Source of the DNA: Pseudomonas sp. FEN
Lineage (GTDB): Bacteria > Pseudomonadota > Gammaproteobacteria > Pseudomonadales > Pseudomonadaceae
DNA: 64,000 nt
Direction: 5' to 3'
Assembly (NCBI RefSeq): GCF_904067045.1
Contig: NZ_CAJFDC010000014.1
Location: 310,001 to 374,000 of the forward strand
In this document: positions 1 through 9,182 of the stretch, one piece after another
Layout: the number at the start of each line of letters is the position of its first letter
Position numbering within the stretch: position 1 is the first letter of the stretch
The notes under the pieces: generated by a model
Databases searched by the model: none
What the model was told of the DNA's origin: nothing
What the model saw: the letters and a program-made list of their open reading frames with translations, nothing else
Translations under genes and position numbers: made by a program

Positions 1-468
1 GTTGGTAAACCAACTGAACCGGGTCAGCACCCATTCCACGACGAACTGCGCGGCCAGCGTCGCAACCAGCAGGTAAAACCCCTTGATCCTGAGGCTCGGC
101 AAGCCGAAGAGCACCGCCACCAGCGCCGCAATAACCCCTCCCAGCACAAAACTCACCAGCAAGGGCAAACCGGGCACCCGCAATTGGAGGTTGTAGGCGG
201 CAAAAGCTCCCACGGCCATGAACGCCGCAGAGCCCAAGGATAATTGCCCGGCATAACCGGTCAGCACGTTGAGTCCCAGCCCCGCCAGGGACAGCACCAG
301 CAGCGGAACCAGAATCGCGCTGAACCAATAATCATTGCCCAGCCAGGGCACCGCAATAAAGGCAAAGCCCAGTAGCAGCCACAGGCCCAGGCGATCCTGG
401 CGCAAGCGAAATGTGCGCCGCTCGGCCGCGTAGGTGGTGCTGAGTTGACCGGCTTCTTGATAAAGCAT
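1..468 (-). CDS. livM: Branched-chain amino acid-type ABC transporter permease, LivM class (partial)
   Basis: Inner-membrane permease of a HAAT-family ABC importer (branched-chain amino acids, amides or small organic acids). The window edge cuts it after 156 codons, so the C-terminal half is missing. A charged start (MLYQEAG) leads into hydrophobic segments and the family signature GLNVLTGYAGQLSLG at about residues 64-78. The ATG at 466-468 has AAGGA about 8 bases upstream. It lies 22 bases behind livH and is last in the visible operon order synthetase-like, livG, livH, livM. The binding protein and second ATPase (livK, livF) are not in the window and may lie beyond the left edge. The family is clear; the substrate cannot be read from sequence. 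Confidence 0.88.
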   Translation of the reverse strand, partial: MLYQEAGQLSTTYAAERRTFRLRQDRLGLWLLLGFAFIAVPWLGNDYWFSAILVPLLVLSLAGLGLNVLTGYAGQLSLGSAAFMAVGAFAAYNLQLRVPGLPLLVSFVLGGVIAALVAVLFGLPSLRIKGFYLLVATLAAQFVVEWVLTRFSWFTN

Positions 469-490
469 GGAGGCATTCCTTGAAAGAAAA

Positions 491-1372
491 TCAGACCCGC
501 TCAATCGCCCGCTCGCCGAACAACCCGGCGGGACGCACCAGCAAAAACAGCAAGGCGAGGACGTAAGGCACCCAGTTTTCGATCCCGCTGCCGATGATCG
601 GGCCGAGGTAGATCTCGGCGATTTTTTCCGCCGCGCCAATGATCAAGCCGCCGACAATGGCCCCGCCGATCGAGGAGAAACCACCGATGATCAGCACGGG
701 CAAGGCCTTGAGCACCACTAACGACAGCGAGAACTGCACCCCGAGCCGAGCCCCCCAAAGCAGCCCGGCCACCAACCCGACGAATCCCGCCACCGCCCAG
801 ACCAGCGCCCAGATCCGTGGCAGACGAATGCCCACCGCCAGGGACGCCAGCGGATCGTCGGCCACCGCACGCAAGGACAAACCAATCCGGGTCCTGTTGA
901 ACAGCAGCGACAGGGCGATTACCAAGGTGGCGGCAGTGCCCGCGGCGAACAGGTCGAACTGCGAGAGCAACATGCCGCGGATTTCCAGTGGCTCATCGGG
1001 AATGCCCAACTCAAGGCCGTGGACCTGGGCGCCCCAGAGGAACTGCGCAAGACCTTCGATCATGTAGGACAGCCCGAGGGTGGCCATGAACAGAATGATC
1101 GGCGGGCGATTGACCAGAGGTCGAAGCACCCTTTTCTCGATCAACAAGGCCAACACCACCAGGCTTGCCAGTGTGGCGACAAAGGCCCAAAAGAATGGAA
1201 GGCCACGTTCGAGCAGACTGACAAAGGTCAGCGCAGCGAACAGCACCATGGCTCCCTGAGCGAAATTGAACACGCCGGAAGCCTTGTAGATGAGCACAAA
1301 ACCGATGGCCACCAAGGCGTACATAACGCCCGCCAGCAGCCCGCCAATCAGTACTTCAAAGAAAAACTCCAT
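491..1372 (-). CDS. livH: Branched-chain amino acid-type ABC transporter permease, LivH class
   Basis: First membrane subunit of the HAAT importer, 293 residues, close to the usual LivH length. It opens MEFFFEVLIGGLLAGVMYAL and carries the LivH hallmark YKASGVFNFAQGAM near residues 30-43. About eight hydrophobic segments follow, and it ends LVRPAGLFGERAIERV. The ATG at 1370-1372 is preferred over an upstream TTG because GGGGAG lies about 9 bases ahead of it. The livG stop codon is only 2 bases upstream, so the two genes are probably translationally coupled. It would form the channel with LivM, powered by LivG. Confidence 0.92.
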   Translation of the reverse strand: MEFFFEVLIGGLLAGVMYALVAIGFVLIYKASGVFNFAQGAMVLFAALTFVSLLERGLPFFWAFVATLASLVVLALLIEKRVLRPLVNRPPIILFMATLGLSYMIEGLAQFLWGAQVHGLELGIPDEPLEIRGMLLSQFDLFAAGTAATLVIALSLLFNRTRIGLSLRAVADDPLASLAVGIRLPRIWALVWAVAGFVGLVAGLLWGARLGVQFSLSLVVLKALPVLIIGGFSSIGGAIVGGLIIGAAEKIAEIYLGPIIGSGIENWVPYVLALLFLLVRPAGLFGERAIERV

Positions 1373-1374
1373 GT

Positions 1375-2175
1375 TCAATGGCTCCCCGTGCGGGTTCGCC
1401 GCGAGCCCAGGTAAGCCGCAATCACATCAGGGTTGGCGCGTACCTGTTCGGGGCTGCCGTCGCCAATTTTCCGGCCATAATCGAGCACCACCACGTGGTC
1501 ACAAAGTCCCATGACCACACCGATGTCGTGTTCGATCAGTACGACGGTAGTGCCGAACTCGCGATTGATGTCGCGGATGAACTGACTCATCTCCCCCTTC
1601 TCTTCAGCGTTCATCCCGGCCATGGGCTCGTCCAGCAACAACAGCTTCGGTTCCGCCGCCAGCGCCCGGGCCAGTTCCACGCGCTTCTGCAGTCCATACG
1701 GTAATTTGCCCACCAGCACATGGCGCCAGGGATGGATGCACAGAAATTCGATGACCTGTTCTGCGCGGTGGCGCTGCTCGTCATCTTCGCGAGGGGCACG
1801 GCCCAAGCGCAGCATCTGCTCAACCCAGCTGCTGCGGCGTTTGAGGTTACGGCCCGTCAGCACGTTGTCGAGCACGCTCATGCCCTTGAACAGCGCGATA
1901 TTCTGAAAAGTCCGGGCAATCCCGCGCTCGGCGGCCTGATGCGGGCGCATGTGCCGCCGCGTCTGCCCGGCATAACTGACGCTGCCGCTCTGGGCCTGGT
2001 AGACGCCATTGATCACGTTCAGCAACGAACTTTTGCCGGCACCGTTGGGGCCGATCAGCGCGCAGATTTCCCCGGTCTTGACGGCGAAACTGATAGAGGT
2101 GATGGCCTTGACGCCCTTGAACGACAGGGAGATGTCATCTAGCCGCAGTAATACGGATTCAGTGGTTGCGCTCAT
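1375..2175 (-). CDS. livG: Branched-chain amino acid-type ABC transporter ATPase, LivG class
   Basis: Cytoplasmic ATP-binding subunit of the same importer, 266 residues. Visible motifs are Walker A (GPNGAGKSS, about residue 42), the LivG-type insertion PHQAAERGIARTFQNIALF, a somewhat divergent ABC signature (YGLQKRVELARAL), Walker B (LLLLDEPMAGMN) and the switch histidine (LIEHDIGVV). The C-terminal extension of the LivG/F subfamily (NPDVIAAYLGSRR) is present. The gene sits 9 bases after the synthetase-like gene and runs directly into livH. The ligand is unknown. Pairing with an acyl-CoA-synthetase-type gene suggests uptake of a carboxylic acid rather than an amino acid, which is inference. 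Confidence 0.92.
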   Translation of the reverse strand: MSATTESVLLRLDDISLSFKGVKAITSISFAVKTGEICALIGPNGAGKSSLLNVINGVYQAQSGSVSYAGQTRRHMRPHQAAERGIARTFQNIALFKGMSVLDNVLTGRNLKRRSSWVEQMLRLGRAPREDDEQRHRAEQVIEFLCIHPWRHVLVGKLPYGLQKRVELARALAAEPKLLLLDEPMAGMNAEEKGEMSQFIRDINREFGTTVVLIEHDIGVVMGLCDHVVVLDYGRKIGDGSPEQVRANPDVIAAYLGSRRTRTGSH

Positions 2176-2184
2176 GGGGGCTCG

Positions 2185-3276
2185 TCAGACGGATTGAGAA
2201 AGCAGATGGTCCAAAGCCACGGCCGGTTCGCACTGGGCGGATGGCTCCTGCCAGTTTCTCGGGCGGATACCCAAGGCACCGAAGAACTCGGCGCTCTCCT
2301 GGGTCAGCCCCGGCCCTACCAGCAACGCCACCCGCAGCCGACTCATGCCCAGCACATCGAGCAAGGGTCTGCGAATCAACCAGTAGCCGAGCCAGCGTCG
2401 AAAAAAGCGCGCATCCGACACGATTGCCCAGCGATACAATTGATCACTGAGCGTGCCCGGCAATGGCAGACGTTCACGGGCCCAGTGCTCAAGGCGCGCA
2501 TAGGATTCCCGGGTACCCAACACCAGGGTTGGCCCAAGCTCGCGACGGTCGGTGTCACGGGTGGCCAAGGCTTCAGGGAAGTTCAGGCAGAACCCCGCGC
2601 TCAGCCAGGGCGCCAGCAGGTAACGAGCCTGACCGCTGGCGGCAAACACCCGGGCCGCCAGCGCCTCTTCGCCCGGACTCAGACTCTCTCGCTCTACCAG
2701 CTTGCGGGCGCCCTCAAGCAACTGCCCATGGCTCACACGCTGGGACCGGCCGTCCGCGGTAGGATAAAAAACAAAAGCCGTGGCCGATGACTCATTGGCG
2801 GGCGCCGGCGCATCAACCGTTACGCCCCTGGACAAGTCGGAATAAGCGCCCAACCGAGGATCGGCGGCGGCATTCAGACCACGCCCATCCAGGTACAGCA
2901 AGACACGTGGCAGGCTGTCGGCGCCGCGTATTTGCTGCACCGCGTCCAAGGCATCTGCCAGTACAAAGGTTGGTTTCAGCCTGGTCAACAGCTTGCGATG
3001 GTCGAATTCAGGGTCCAGAAGCGTGACACTGCCCCCCAACCATTGGGCCGCCAGAGCCAGCAACAAAGCGTCGGCCTGGGCCTGACTGATGATCAGCAAG
3101 TCATCGTCGTGCCTGAACCCGCGCTGATACAGCGCTGCAGCAAGACGGCTGACATCCTGCGCCAGCTCGCTCCAGCTACGGGTGTGCCAGATGCCCAGTC
3201 GCTTGTAACGCAGGGCGATCGCAGCGCCTCGGGTCTGCGCTTGCAGCAACAAGGCCTGGGGCAGTGTGTGGATCAT
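2185..3276 (-). CDS. Shortened, probably non-catalytic AMP-binding (acyl-CoA synthetase-like) protein
   Basis: 363 residues resembling only the N-terminal domain of ANL-superfamily acyl-CoA synthetases (IALRYKRLGIWHTRSWSEL, then a cofactor-fold region). Full enzymes have about 550-650 residues and a mobile C-terminal domain, which is absent here. The expected ATP-binding P-loop (TSGTTGxPKG) reads FYPTADGRSQRVSHGQL, so the glycine/threonine/lysine core is gone. The ATG at 3274-3276 is chosen over a TTG at 3306 because AAGGAT lies 7-8 bases upstream. It is the first gene of the liv operon, where related importers often carry a full synthetase. A degenerate subunit or regulatory pseudoenzyme is likely; decay toward a pseudogene is the alternative. 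Confidence 0.7.
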   Translation of the reverse strand: MIHTLPQALLLQAQTRGAAIALRYKRLGIWHTRSWSELAQDVSRLAAALYQRGFRHDDDLLIISQAQADALLLALAAQWLGGSVTLLDPEFDHRKLLTRLKPTFVLADALDAVQQIRGADSLPRVLLYLDGRGLNAAADPRLGAYSDLSRGVTVDAPAPANESSATAFVFYPTADGRSQRVSHGQLLEGARKLVERESLSPGEEALAARVFAASGQARYLLAPWLSAGFCLNFPEALATRDTDRRELGPTLVLGTRESYARLEHWARERLPLPGTLSDQLYRWAIVSDARFFRRWLGYWLIRRPLLDVLGMSRLRVALLVGPGLTQESAEFFGALGIRPRNWQEPSAQCEPAVALDHLLSQSV

Positions 3277-3312
3277 GTGGCTATCCTTCGGAGTGCTATC
3301 TGCCAACGGCTA

Positions 3313-3330
3313 TTGCAGTCTCCGTGCCAC
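3313..3330 (-). promoter_or_regulatory. Sigma-54-like -24/-12 promoter for the synthetase-like/liv operon
   Basis: On the minus strand the sequence reads TGGCAC-N6-TGCA, with the diagnostic GG and GC dinucleotides separated by exactly 10 bases, as in RpoN promoters. Predicted transcription would start near 3302-3303, leaving a leader of about 26 bases before the ATG at 3276. The first T of the -12 TTGC is a C. No enhancer-binding activator gene lies nearby. Confidence 0.5.
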
Positions 3331-3658
3331 AACATAAATGCTTATATATCAGTTAGTTGAATGACATCGCTGATACGAAATCCTGTATTGCCAGAGCACA
3401 GCCTGCTGAATCTCTGTTGCCTCACCAACACCGCGGGGACGCCCGCCGCCATTCGTTCTACTCCTTGTAACGTCGGCTAAATGGCATTCAACAATGTCAC
3501 GAGCAAAATTGTAGACGGCAAAGGCAGGCACGAATGCCTCGAGCTTCAAGTCAACGCTCGACGCTGTCGACAGGGAGCCCTCCATCAACGGTTAGAGACC
3601 CAACGAAAAGCCACGGCACTCAGCCCAAAGCGCTGCATCTTGTTGTACAGCCCTCCAA
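3331..3658. other. Intergenic stretch without a recognisable gene
   Basis: Reading frames on either strand show no family signature, and their composition looks accidental. The stretch separates the promoter of the liv operon from a decayed binding-protein fragment, and probably marks an old deletion or insertion junction. Confidence 0.5.
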
Positions 3659-3970
3659 CAAAGTGCCGAATGGCAGCGCAACAAAGGGATGGGCCTGACC
3701 AGCATTTGGCTGCTGGCGGGAACCCGCTTCGACACCATTGTGGCCAACAACGACGAGATGGCCATCGGTGCCGCCATGGCCTTGCAGCAGACCGGCAAAG
3801 CCAAGGGCGAAATTGCGATTGTCGGCATCGACGGCCTGCCCGACGGCCTCGCGGCCATCAAGCGCGGAATGCTGGTGGCCTCGGTCTTCCAGGCCCCCAA
3901 GGCCCAGGCGACCGTCGCCATGCAGTCAGCCATCAGGATGATCAAAGGCGAAGCGGTCCAGGCAAGGAAC
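3659..3970 (+). pseudogene. Fragment of an RbsB-type periplasmic sugar-binding protein
   Basis: A continuous frame encodes about 100 residues typical of the C-terminal lobe of periplasmic sugar/polyol-binding proteins: AEWQRNKGMGL, FDTIVANNDEMAIGAAMAL, IAIVGIDGLPDGLAAIKRGM and KAQATVAMQSA. The signal peptide, N-terminal lobe and true C-terminus are absent, and the frame runs on into unrelated sequence to a stop at 4009. Full-length relatives have about 310 residues. No ABC ATPase or permease for sugars is adjacent. This is a deletion remnant rather than a working gene. Confidence 0.75.
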
Positions 3971-4224
3971 AGCCCCATGTGTTTTTGCATAACATACCGG
4001 TTTTTTTAGGCGTTCATATTTGTTTTATGCATGCATATACTCGATTCAAATCTGGTCATGAACCGGATCAGTCCCGACAAAAATAAACAAGGGAACCCAC
4101 CGTGAAACCATTCTTGCTTGCCGTCTCCCCATCATCAGGTCCGCACGCCTATCCCGTACTCGCCGAGTGACTGCTTCGTACTCGCGACCCGCGCCGATCG
4201 ATACCTTGATTGATGGAGAGAACA
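3971..4224 (+). other. Leader region of the acyl-CoA synthetase gene
   Basis: AT-rich stretch followed by a ribosome-site-like AAGGGA and GTG at 4102 that opens a 22-codon frame (MKPFLLAVSPSSG, stop at 4170). That frame resembles the start of a truncated signal peptide and is probably a remnant. No clear sigma-70 hexamers can be assigned. Confidence 0.35.
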
Positions 4225-5928
4225 ATGAATACCAACAGCCACCCCTTCCTCGCCGCTCGCGACCTCCTGCTTTTCCACCGTACCGATTACGCCGCGGCGA
4301 TGCGTGACTTCCGCTGGCCACAACTGAGCGAGTTCAACTGGGCGCTGGATTACTTCGATGTCATGGCACAGGACAATCACGCCAACGCCCTGTGGATCGT
4401 CGAAGAAGACGGCAGCGAGCAGCGCTACAGCTTCCAGCAACTGGCCTCGCGCTCCAACCAGGTAGCCAACCACCTGCGCACGCTCGGTGTACGGCGCGGC
4501 GAGCGCATCCTGCTGATGCTTGGCAACGATGTCGCCTTGTGGGAAACCATGCTGGCCGCTTTCAAGCTCGGTGCCGTGGTCATCCCCGCCACCGCCTTGC
4601 TCACCCCGGATGACCTGGGCGACCGTATCGAACGCGGTCAGGTTCGCCACCTGGTAGTCGGCAGCGCCCATGTCGACAAGTTCGTCGGCCTGGGTGACAG
4701 TTGCAGTCGCATTTGCGTCGGCTCGCCTTCCGCCGGCTGGATCCCGTACAGCGCCGCCAGCGAATACGCCGAGCACTTCGAAGCCGAGGGCAACACCCTG
4801 GCCACTGACCCGATGCTGCTGTACTTCACGTCCGGCACTACCTCCAAGCCAAAGATGGTGCTGCACAGCCACCAGAGTTACCCGGTCGGCCACCTGTCGA
4901 CCATGTACTGGATCGGTCTGCAGCCGGGTGATCTGCACTTGAATATCTCGTCGCCGGGTTGGGCCAAGCATGCCTGGAGTTGCCTCTTCGCGCCGTGGAA
5001 CGCCGGTGCCTGCATCTTCATTCACAATGTCACGCGCTTCAGCGCACCGGTCCTGCTTGGCGCCCTGGAGCGCTACGGCGTCACCAGCCTGTGCGCCCCG
5101 CCCACCGTCTGGCGCATGCTGATCCAGGAAGACCTGGCCAGCTACAAGGGGCGCTTGAACCTGCGTGAACTGGTGGGCGCCGGTGAACCGCTGAACCCGG
5201 AGATCATCGAGCAGATCCTGCATGCCTGGGACTTGCCGCTGCGTGACGGCTTCGGCCAGTCGGAAACCACCGCCCTGGTCGGCAACACACCCGGCCAGCG
5301 GCTCAAGGCGGGATCCATGGGCCGTCCGCTGCCGGGCTACCGAGTGACCATGCTTGACTCCGATGGCATACCCGGCCATGAGGGGGAAGTAGCCCTGCCG
5401 CTGGACGTGCGACCACTGGGTCTGATGTTGTGCTACGAGGACAGCCCGGAAAAAACCGCCGAAGTGATGCGCGACGGTCACTACCGCACCGGCGATACCG
5501 CACAGATCGACGAAGAGGGCTACATCACCTTCGTCGGCCGTGCTGACGACGTATTCAAGGCTTCCGACTACCGCATCAGCCCCTTCGAACTGGAAAGCGC
5601 GCTGATCGAGCACCCGGCGGTGATGGAAGTGGCCGTGGTACCGAGCCCTGATCCGGTGCGCCTGGCAGTGCCCAAGGCCTATCTGATCCTGGCCCATGAC
5701 GCACCGGGCAGCTACGAACTCGCCGCCAGTATCCTCGCCTTCGCCCGCGAGCACCTGGCGCCCTACAAGCGGGTGCGACGTATCGAATTCGTCAGCGAAC
5801 TGCCCAAGACCATCTCCGGGAAGATCCGCCGGGTGGAACTGCGCCAAATGGAAGTCCAGCGTCGCCAGGGCGACGCACGAGGCCCGCAGGAATACTTCGA
5901 AGAAGACTTCCCGCAACTCAAGGGCTGA
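4225..5928 (+). CDS. AMP-dependent acyl-CoA synthetase (medium-chain/acetyl-CoA synthetase-like)
   Basis: ANL-superfamily ligase, 567 residues, that would activate a carboxylic acid to its CoA thioester through an acyl-adenylate. Motifs in order: P-loop YFTSGTTSKPKMVLHSH (about residue 200), GAGEPLNPE, adenine motif DGFGQSETT, hinge and aspartate region YRTGDTAQIDEEGYITFVGR, the DVFKASDYRISPFELE block, and the catalytic lysine in PKTISGKIRRVELRQ near the C-terminus. The ATG at 4225 follows GGAGAG by 6 bases and is better than TTG/ATG at 4210/4213. The sequence resembles ACSM-type medium-chain or aromatic acid ligases. Unlike the neighbouring synthetase-like protein it has every catalytic motif. 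It appears monocistronic. Confidence 0.88.
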   Translation: MNTNSHPFLAARDLLLFHRTDYAAAMRDFRWPQLSEFNWALDYFDVMAQDNHANALWIVEEDGSEQRYSFQQLASRSNQVANHLRTLGVRRGERILLMLGNDVALWETMLAAFKLGAVVIPATALLTPDDLGDRIERGQVRHLVVGSAHVDKFVGLGDSCSRICVGSPSAGWIPYSAASEYAEHFEAEGNTLATDPMLLYFTSGTTSKPKMVLHSHQSYPVGHLSTMYWIGLQPGDLHLNISSPGWAKHAWSCLFAPWNAGACIFIHNVTRFSAPVLLGALERYGVTSLCAPPTVWRMLIQEDLASYKGRLNLRELVGAGEPLNPEIIEQILHAWDLPLRDGFGQSETTALVGNTPGQRLKAGSMGRPLPGYRVTMLDSDGIPGHEGEVALPLDVRPLGLMLCYEDSPEKTAEVMRDGHYRTGDTAQIDEEGYITFVGRADDVFKASDYRISPFELESALIEHPAVMEVAVVPSPDPVRLAVPKAYLILAHDAPGSYELAASILAFAREHLAPYKRVRRIEFVSELPKTISGKIRRVELRQMEVQRRQGDARGPQEYFEEDFPQLKG

Positions 5929-5933
5929 ACTTC

Positions 5934-5951
5934 GGGCCGGCGCGCCGGCCC
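5934..5951. terminator. Perfect GC-rich hairpin after the acyl-CoA synthetase gene
   Basis: An 18-base perfect palindrome (GGGCCGG-CGCG-CCGGCCC) starts 5 bases after the synthetase stop codon. No U-tract follows, so this could be a weak intrinsic terminator or an mRNA 3'-end stabiliser. A role as a protein-binding site is also possible. Confidence 0.4.
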
Positions 5952-6092
5952 TCCCGAATCAAAACCCGACCGCTCGGCCAACCCCGCCGAGGGGCCTGAT
6001 TCGCCCCAACGAAAGCGGGCAGGATCCGTAAATGAGCTCGAACATTCCCAACGTCAAGCTTCTTATCAACTGCGAACTCTAAACCCGCTTGC

Positions 6093-9000
6093 TCAGGCAG
6101 GTTGCACTGCTTGAGCTTCGCTCGTGTGGTCAGGGCGGATTTTGAACCAGATGGAGTACATCGCTGGCAGGAACACCAAGGTCATGATGGTTCCGACCAA
6201 AGTACCGCCGATCAGTGTGTAGGCCAGCGTGCCCCAAAAGACCGAATGGGTCAGCGGGATGAATGCCAGGATGGCCGCCATCGCCGTCAACAGCACCGGA
6301 CGAGCCCTCTGTACGGTGGCTTCGATGACTGCGTGAAATGAATCCAAGCCTTCCTGGGCGTTATGAGTGATCTGCCCGATCAGAATCAGCGTGTTGCGCA
6401 TCAGGATGCCCGACAGCGCAATCAAGCCGACCAGGGCGTTGATACCAAACGGCTGGTGGAAGATCAGCAACGTCGGCACCACGCCAATCAGTCCCAGCGG
6501 TGCGGTGAAAAACACCATGATCATTGCCGAGATCGAGCGCACTTGGACAATAATGATCAGCAGCGTCAGGGCGATCATGATGGGAACCAGCGGCACTATC
6601 GCCTGACCGGCCTTGCCTGATTCCTCGATTGCCCCCCCCTGCTCGATCCGATAGCCGTCGGGGAGCGTGTCGATGATCGGCTGCAGTTGCTTGACGATCA
6701 CACCCGATACATCGGGTGGCTGGAGGCCTTCGGCAATGTCGCCACGCACGGTGATAGTCGGTGTTCGGTCACGGCGCCTGAGGATCGGATCCTCCATACG
6801 CACATCCACCTCTCCGACCTGGGACAGAGGGATACGCTGCCCCGTCGCTCCCACCAGCGTGAACCCTTCAATCCGAGCGGGATCGAGGCGGATGTCGCCC
6901 GCGGCGCGACCGACCACCTGCACTGAACGAATATCTTCACGAACCGCCGTGATCGGCACCCCGGTCAGCAGGAATTGCAACTGCTGGGCGACTGCGCTGG
7001 ATGTCAGTCCAACCGCCTGCAAGCGGTCCTGATCCAAGCTGAAATGCAGCGTCGGCGTCAGAGGGCCCCAGTCGCTGTTGACCGTCCTCATCATCGGGCT
7101 GGCTTGCATGAGATCTTGTACACGGCCCGCAATCTCACGCAGCTTCGTCGGGTCGGGCCCCATGACCCGATAGGCCACGGGGAATGGCGAATACGGACCG
7201 AACACAATTTGAGACGCCCTGACACGGGCCTCTGGGGCGAGCCCTGCGGCGACCGCTTCGCGAAGGCGGGACTTGAGCGTTTCGCGTGCCTCCTGACTGC
7301 CCGTCAGCACCACGATCTTGGCAAACGATGGATCGGGCAGTTCTGGCGCTATCGCCAGAAAGAAACGCGGCGCGCCCTGCCCAATATAGGCCGTGACGAT
7401 TTTTGCCTCTTCCTGCTTTTGCAGCCAGGCCTCGACCTTGGCGGTAGTGGCACTGGTCTGCTCGATGGAGGTTCCGTAGGGCATTTGCACCTCGACCATC
7501 ACCTCGGGGCGGTCGGATGTCGGGAAGAACTGCTTCTTCACCAGGCTCATGCCCAGGACCGCCACGAAAAACAGCGTGATAACCGTGCCAGCCACCAGCC
7601 ATTTGCGGGCGATGACCCGTGTCAGAATCCGGCGAAAGCGGTTGTAACGGGGGGTATTGTAGATAGCCGCATGCCCACCCTCGACCTTCTTGATGTCTGG
7701 CAACAACTTCACGCCCAGATAAGGGGTGAAGGCTACCGCTACAACCCAGGAAGCGATCAGTGCAATGCCGACGATCCAGAACATGTTGCTGGTGTACTCG
7801 CCGGCAGTGGACTGGGCGAAACCGTTGGGCATGAAGCCAATCGCCGTGACCAGTGTACCGGAGAGCATCGGCGCGGCCGTATGACTCCAGGCATACGCGG
7901 AGGCTTTTATTCGATCGTAGCCCTCCTCCATTTTCACCACCATCATTTCAATGGCAATGATGGCGTCATCTACCAGCAACCCGAGCGCCAGGATCAATGA
8001 TCCGAGGGTAATACGGTCAAAGTTCTTACCGGTGGCCGCCATCACCACAAACACGATCGCCAGTGTCAAGGGTACGGCAGCCGCGACCACGACGCCTACC
8101 CGCCAGCCCATGCTGAGGAAGCAAACGAGCATCACCACAAGCAGCGCGACAAAAAACTTGACCATGAACTCGCCAACGGCCGAGTCGATATTTACGGCTT
8201 GATCGGTCACCTTGGTCAGCGTCATGCCCAGCGGCATGCGCTCATTGATTTTGGTCGTCTCGGCGTCCAGCGCCTTGCCCAGATCCAGGCCGTTCCAGCC
8301 TTCGCGCATGATGACCCCCAGCAGCAAGGCCTCTTCGCCGTTATTACGCACAAGAAAGGTTGCCGGGTCTTCATAACCACGTTCGACAGTTGCCACATCG
8401 GAGAGCTTCAACGTGCGCCCCTGAACCACAATCGGGGTGTCACGAATCTTCTGCACCTTATCGAAGGCGCCATCCAGGCGGAGGAAGACCTGTGGCCCAT
8501 TGGTTTCGATCGAACCGGCCGGCGTGAGCACGTTCTGATTATTCAGCGCGGCAAAGATGTCCTGAGGCGAGATGCCCAAGGTGGCCAATCGATCATGCGA
8601 AAAGGAAACAAAGATACGTTCGGGCTGTTCCCCAACAATGTTGACCTTTTTCACGCCCGGCACATGCAACAGTTGTTGGCGCAACGACTCTGCATCACGC
8701 ACCAACAGTCGCTGCGGCTCGCCTTTGGCTTTGAGGGCGAACAGCGCAAACGTCACGTCCGAATACTCGTCGTTGACCAATGGCCCGATCACACCCGCCG
8801 GTAGCTTGGTGGCTTCGTCGTCGAGCTTTTTGCGTGCCTGATAAAACTCTTCCTGCACCTGTGAGGGTGGCGTGCGGTCCAACAACGACACCATGGTGAA
8901 AGCAAGACCGGGCCGCGTATAGGTTTCCGAGCGGTCGTACCATTTCAATTCTTGCAGGCGTTTTTCAAGCGGCTCGGCTACCTGGTCCTGCATTTCCTCC

Positions 9001-9182
9001 GCAGTGGCACCCGGCCATGCGGTAATGACCGTCAACTGCTTGACCGTAAATGGCGGATCCTCCGCACGCCCCAGCTTGAAGAACGCCAGGGTGCCTGCAA
9101 CAGCGATCAGAAAGATCAGAAACACCGTGATGGATCGCTCACGAACCGCGATCGCAGAAATATTGAAGCGCCCCTCGCTCAT
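6093..9182 (-). CDS. RND efflux pump inner-membrane permease (pump 1)
   Basis: Proton-driven drug/metabolite exporter of the AcrB/HAE family, 1029 residues, the usual size. It has an N-terminal transmembrane helix, two large periplasmic loops and two six-helix bundles. The TM4 proton relay is intact (GLLVDDAIIAIEMM, adjacent aspartates near residue 404). It ends at FLPAMYSIWFKIRP plus a short tail. Its start overlaps the adaptor stop by 4 bases (ATGA), so the two are co-translated. The matching outer-membrane factor is transcribed divergently beyond the TetR gene. Substrate range cannot be read from sequence. Confidence 0.93.
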   Translation of the reverse strand: MSEGRFNISAIAVRERSITVFLIFLIAVAGTLAFFKLGRAEDPPFTVKQLTVITAWPGATAEEMQDQVAEPLEKRLQELKWYDRSETYTRPGLAFTMVSLLDRTPPSQVQEEFYQARKKLDDEATKLPAGVIGPLVNDEYSDVTFALFALKAKGEPQRLLVRDAESLRQQLLHVPGVKKVNIVGEQPERIFVSFSHDRLATLGISPQDIFAALNNQNVLTPAGSIETNGPQVFLRLDGAFDKVQKIRDTPIVVQGRTLKLSDVATVERGYEDPATFLVRNNGEEALLLGVIMREGWNGLDLGKALDAETTKINERMPLGMTLTKVTDQAVNIDSAVGEFMVKFFVALLVVMLVCFLSMGWRVGVVVAAAVPLTLAIVFVVMAATGKNFDRITLGSLILALGLLVDDAIIAIEMMVVKMEEGYDRIKASAYAWSHTAAPMLSGTLVTAIGFMPNGFAQSTAGEYTSNMFWIVGIALIASWVVAVAFTPYLGVKLLPDIKKVEGGHAAIYNTPRYNRFRRILTRVIARKWLVAGTVITLFFVAVLGMSLVKKQFFPTSDRPEVMVEVQMPYGTSIEQTSATTAKVEAWLQKQEEAKIVTAYIGQGAPRFFLAIAPELPDPSFAKIVVLTGSQEARETLKSRLREAVAAGLAPEARVRASQIVFGPYSPFPVAYRVMGPDPTKLREIAGRVQDLMQASPMMRTVNSDWGPLTPTLHFSLDQDRLQAVGLTSSAVAQQLQFLLTGVPITAVREDIRSVQVVGRAAGDIRLDPARIEGFTLVGATGQRIPLSQVGEVDVRMEDPILRRRDRTPTITVRGDIAEGLQPPDVSGVIVKQLQPIIDTLPDGYRIEQGGAIEESGKAGQAIVPLVPIMIALTLLIIIVQVRSISAMIMVFFTAPLGLIGVVPTLLIFHQPFGINALVGLIALSGILMRNTLILIGQITHNAQEGLDSFHAVIEATVQRARPVLLTAMAAILAFIPLTHSVFWGTLAYTLIGGTLVGTIMTLVFLPAMYSIWFKIRPDHTSEAQAVQPA

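Noticed and set aside
3349..3588. 79-codon minus-strand frame upstream of the liv operon
   Set aside because: No family features, no convincing ribosome site, and it runs into the probable promoter region.
4135..5916. Long open frame (about 590 codons) on the minus strand opposite the acyl-CoA synthetase
   Set aside because: It mirrors a GC-rich, well-supported gene on the plus strand, has no family resemblance and is rich in His/Gln/Asp/Val typical of antisense frames.
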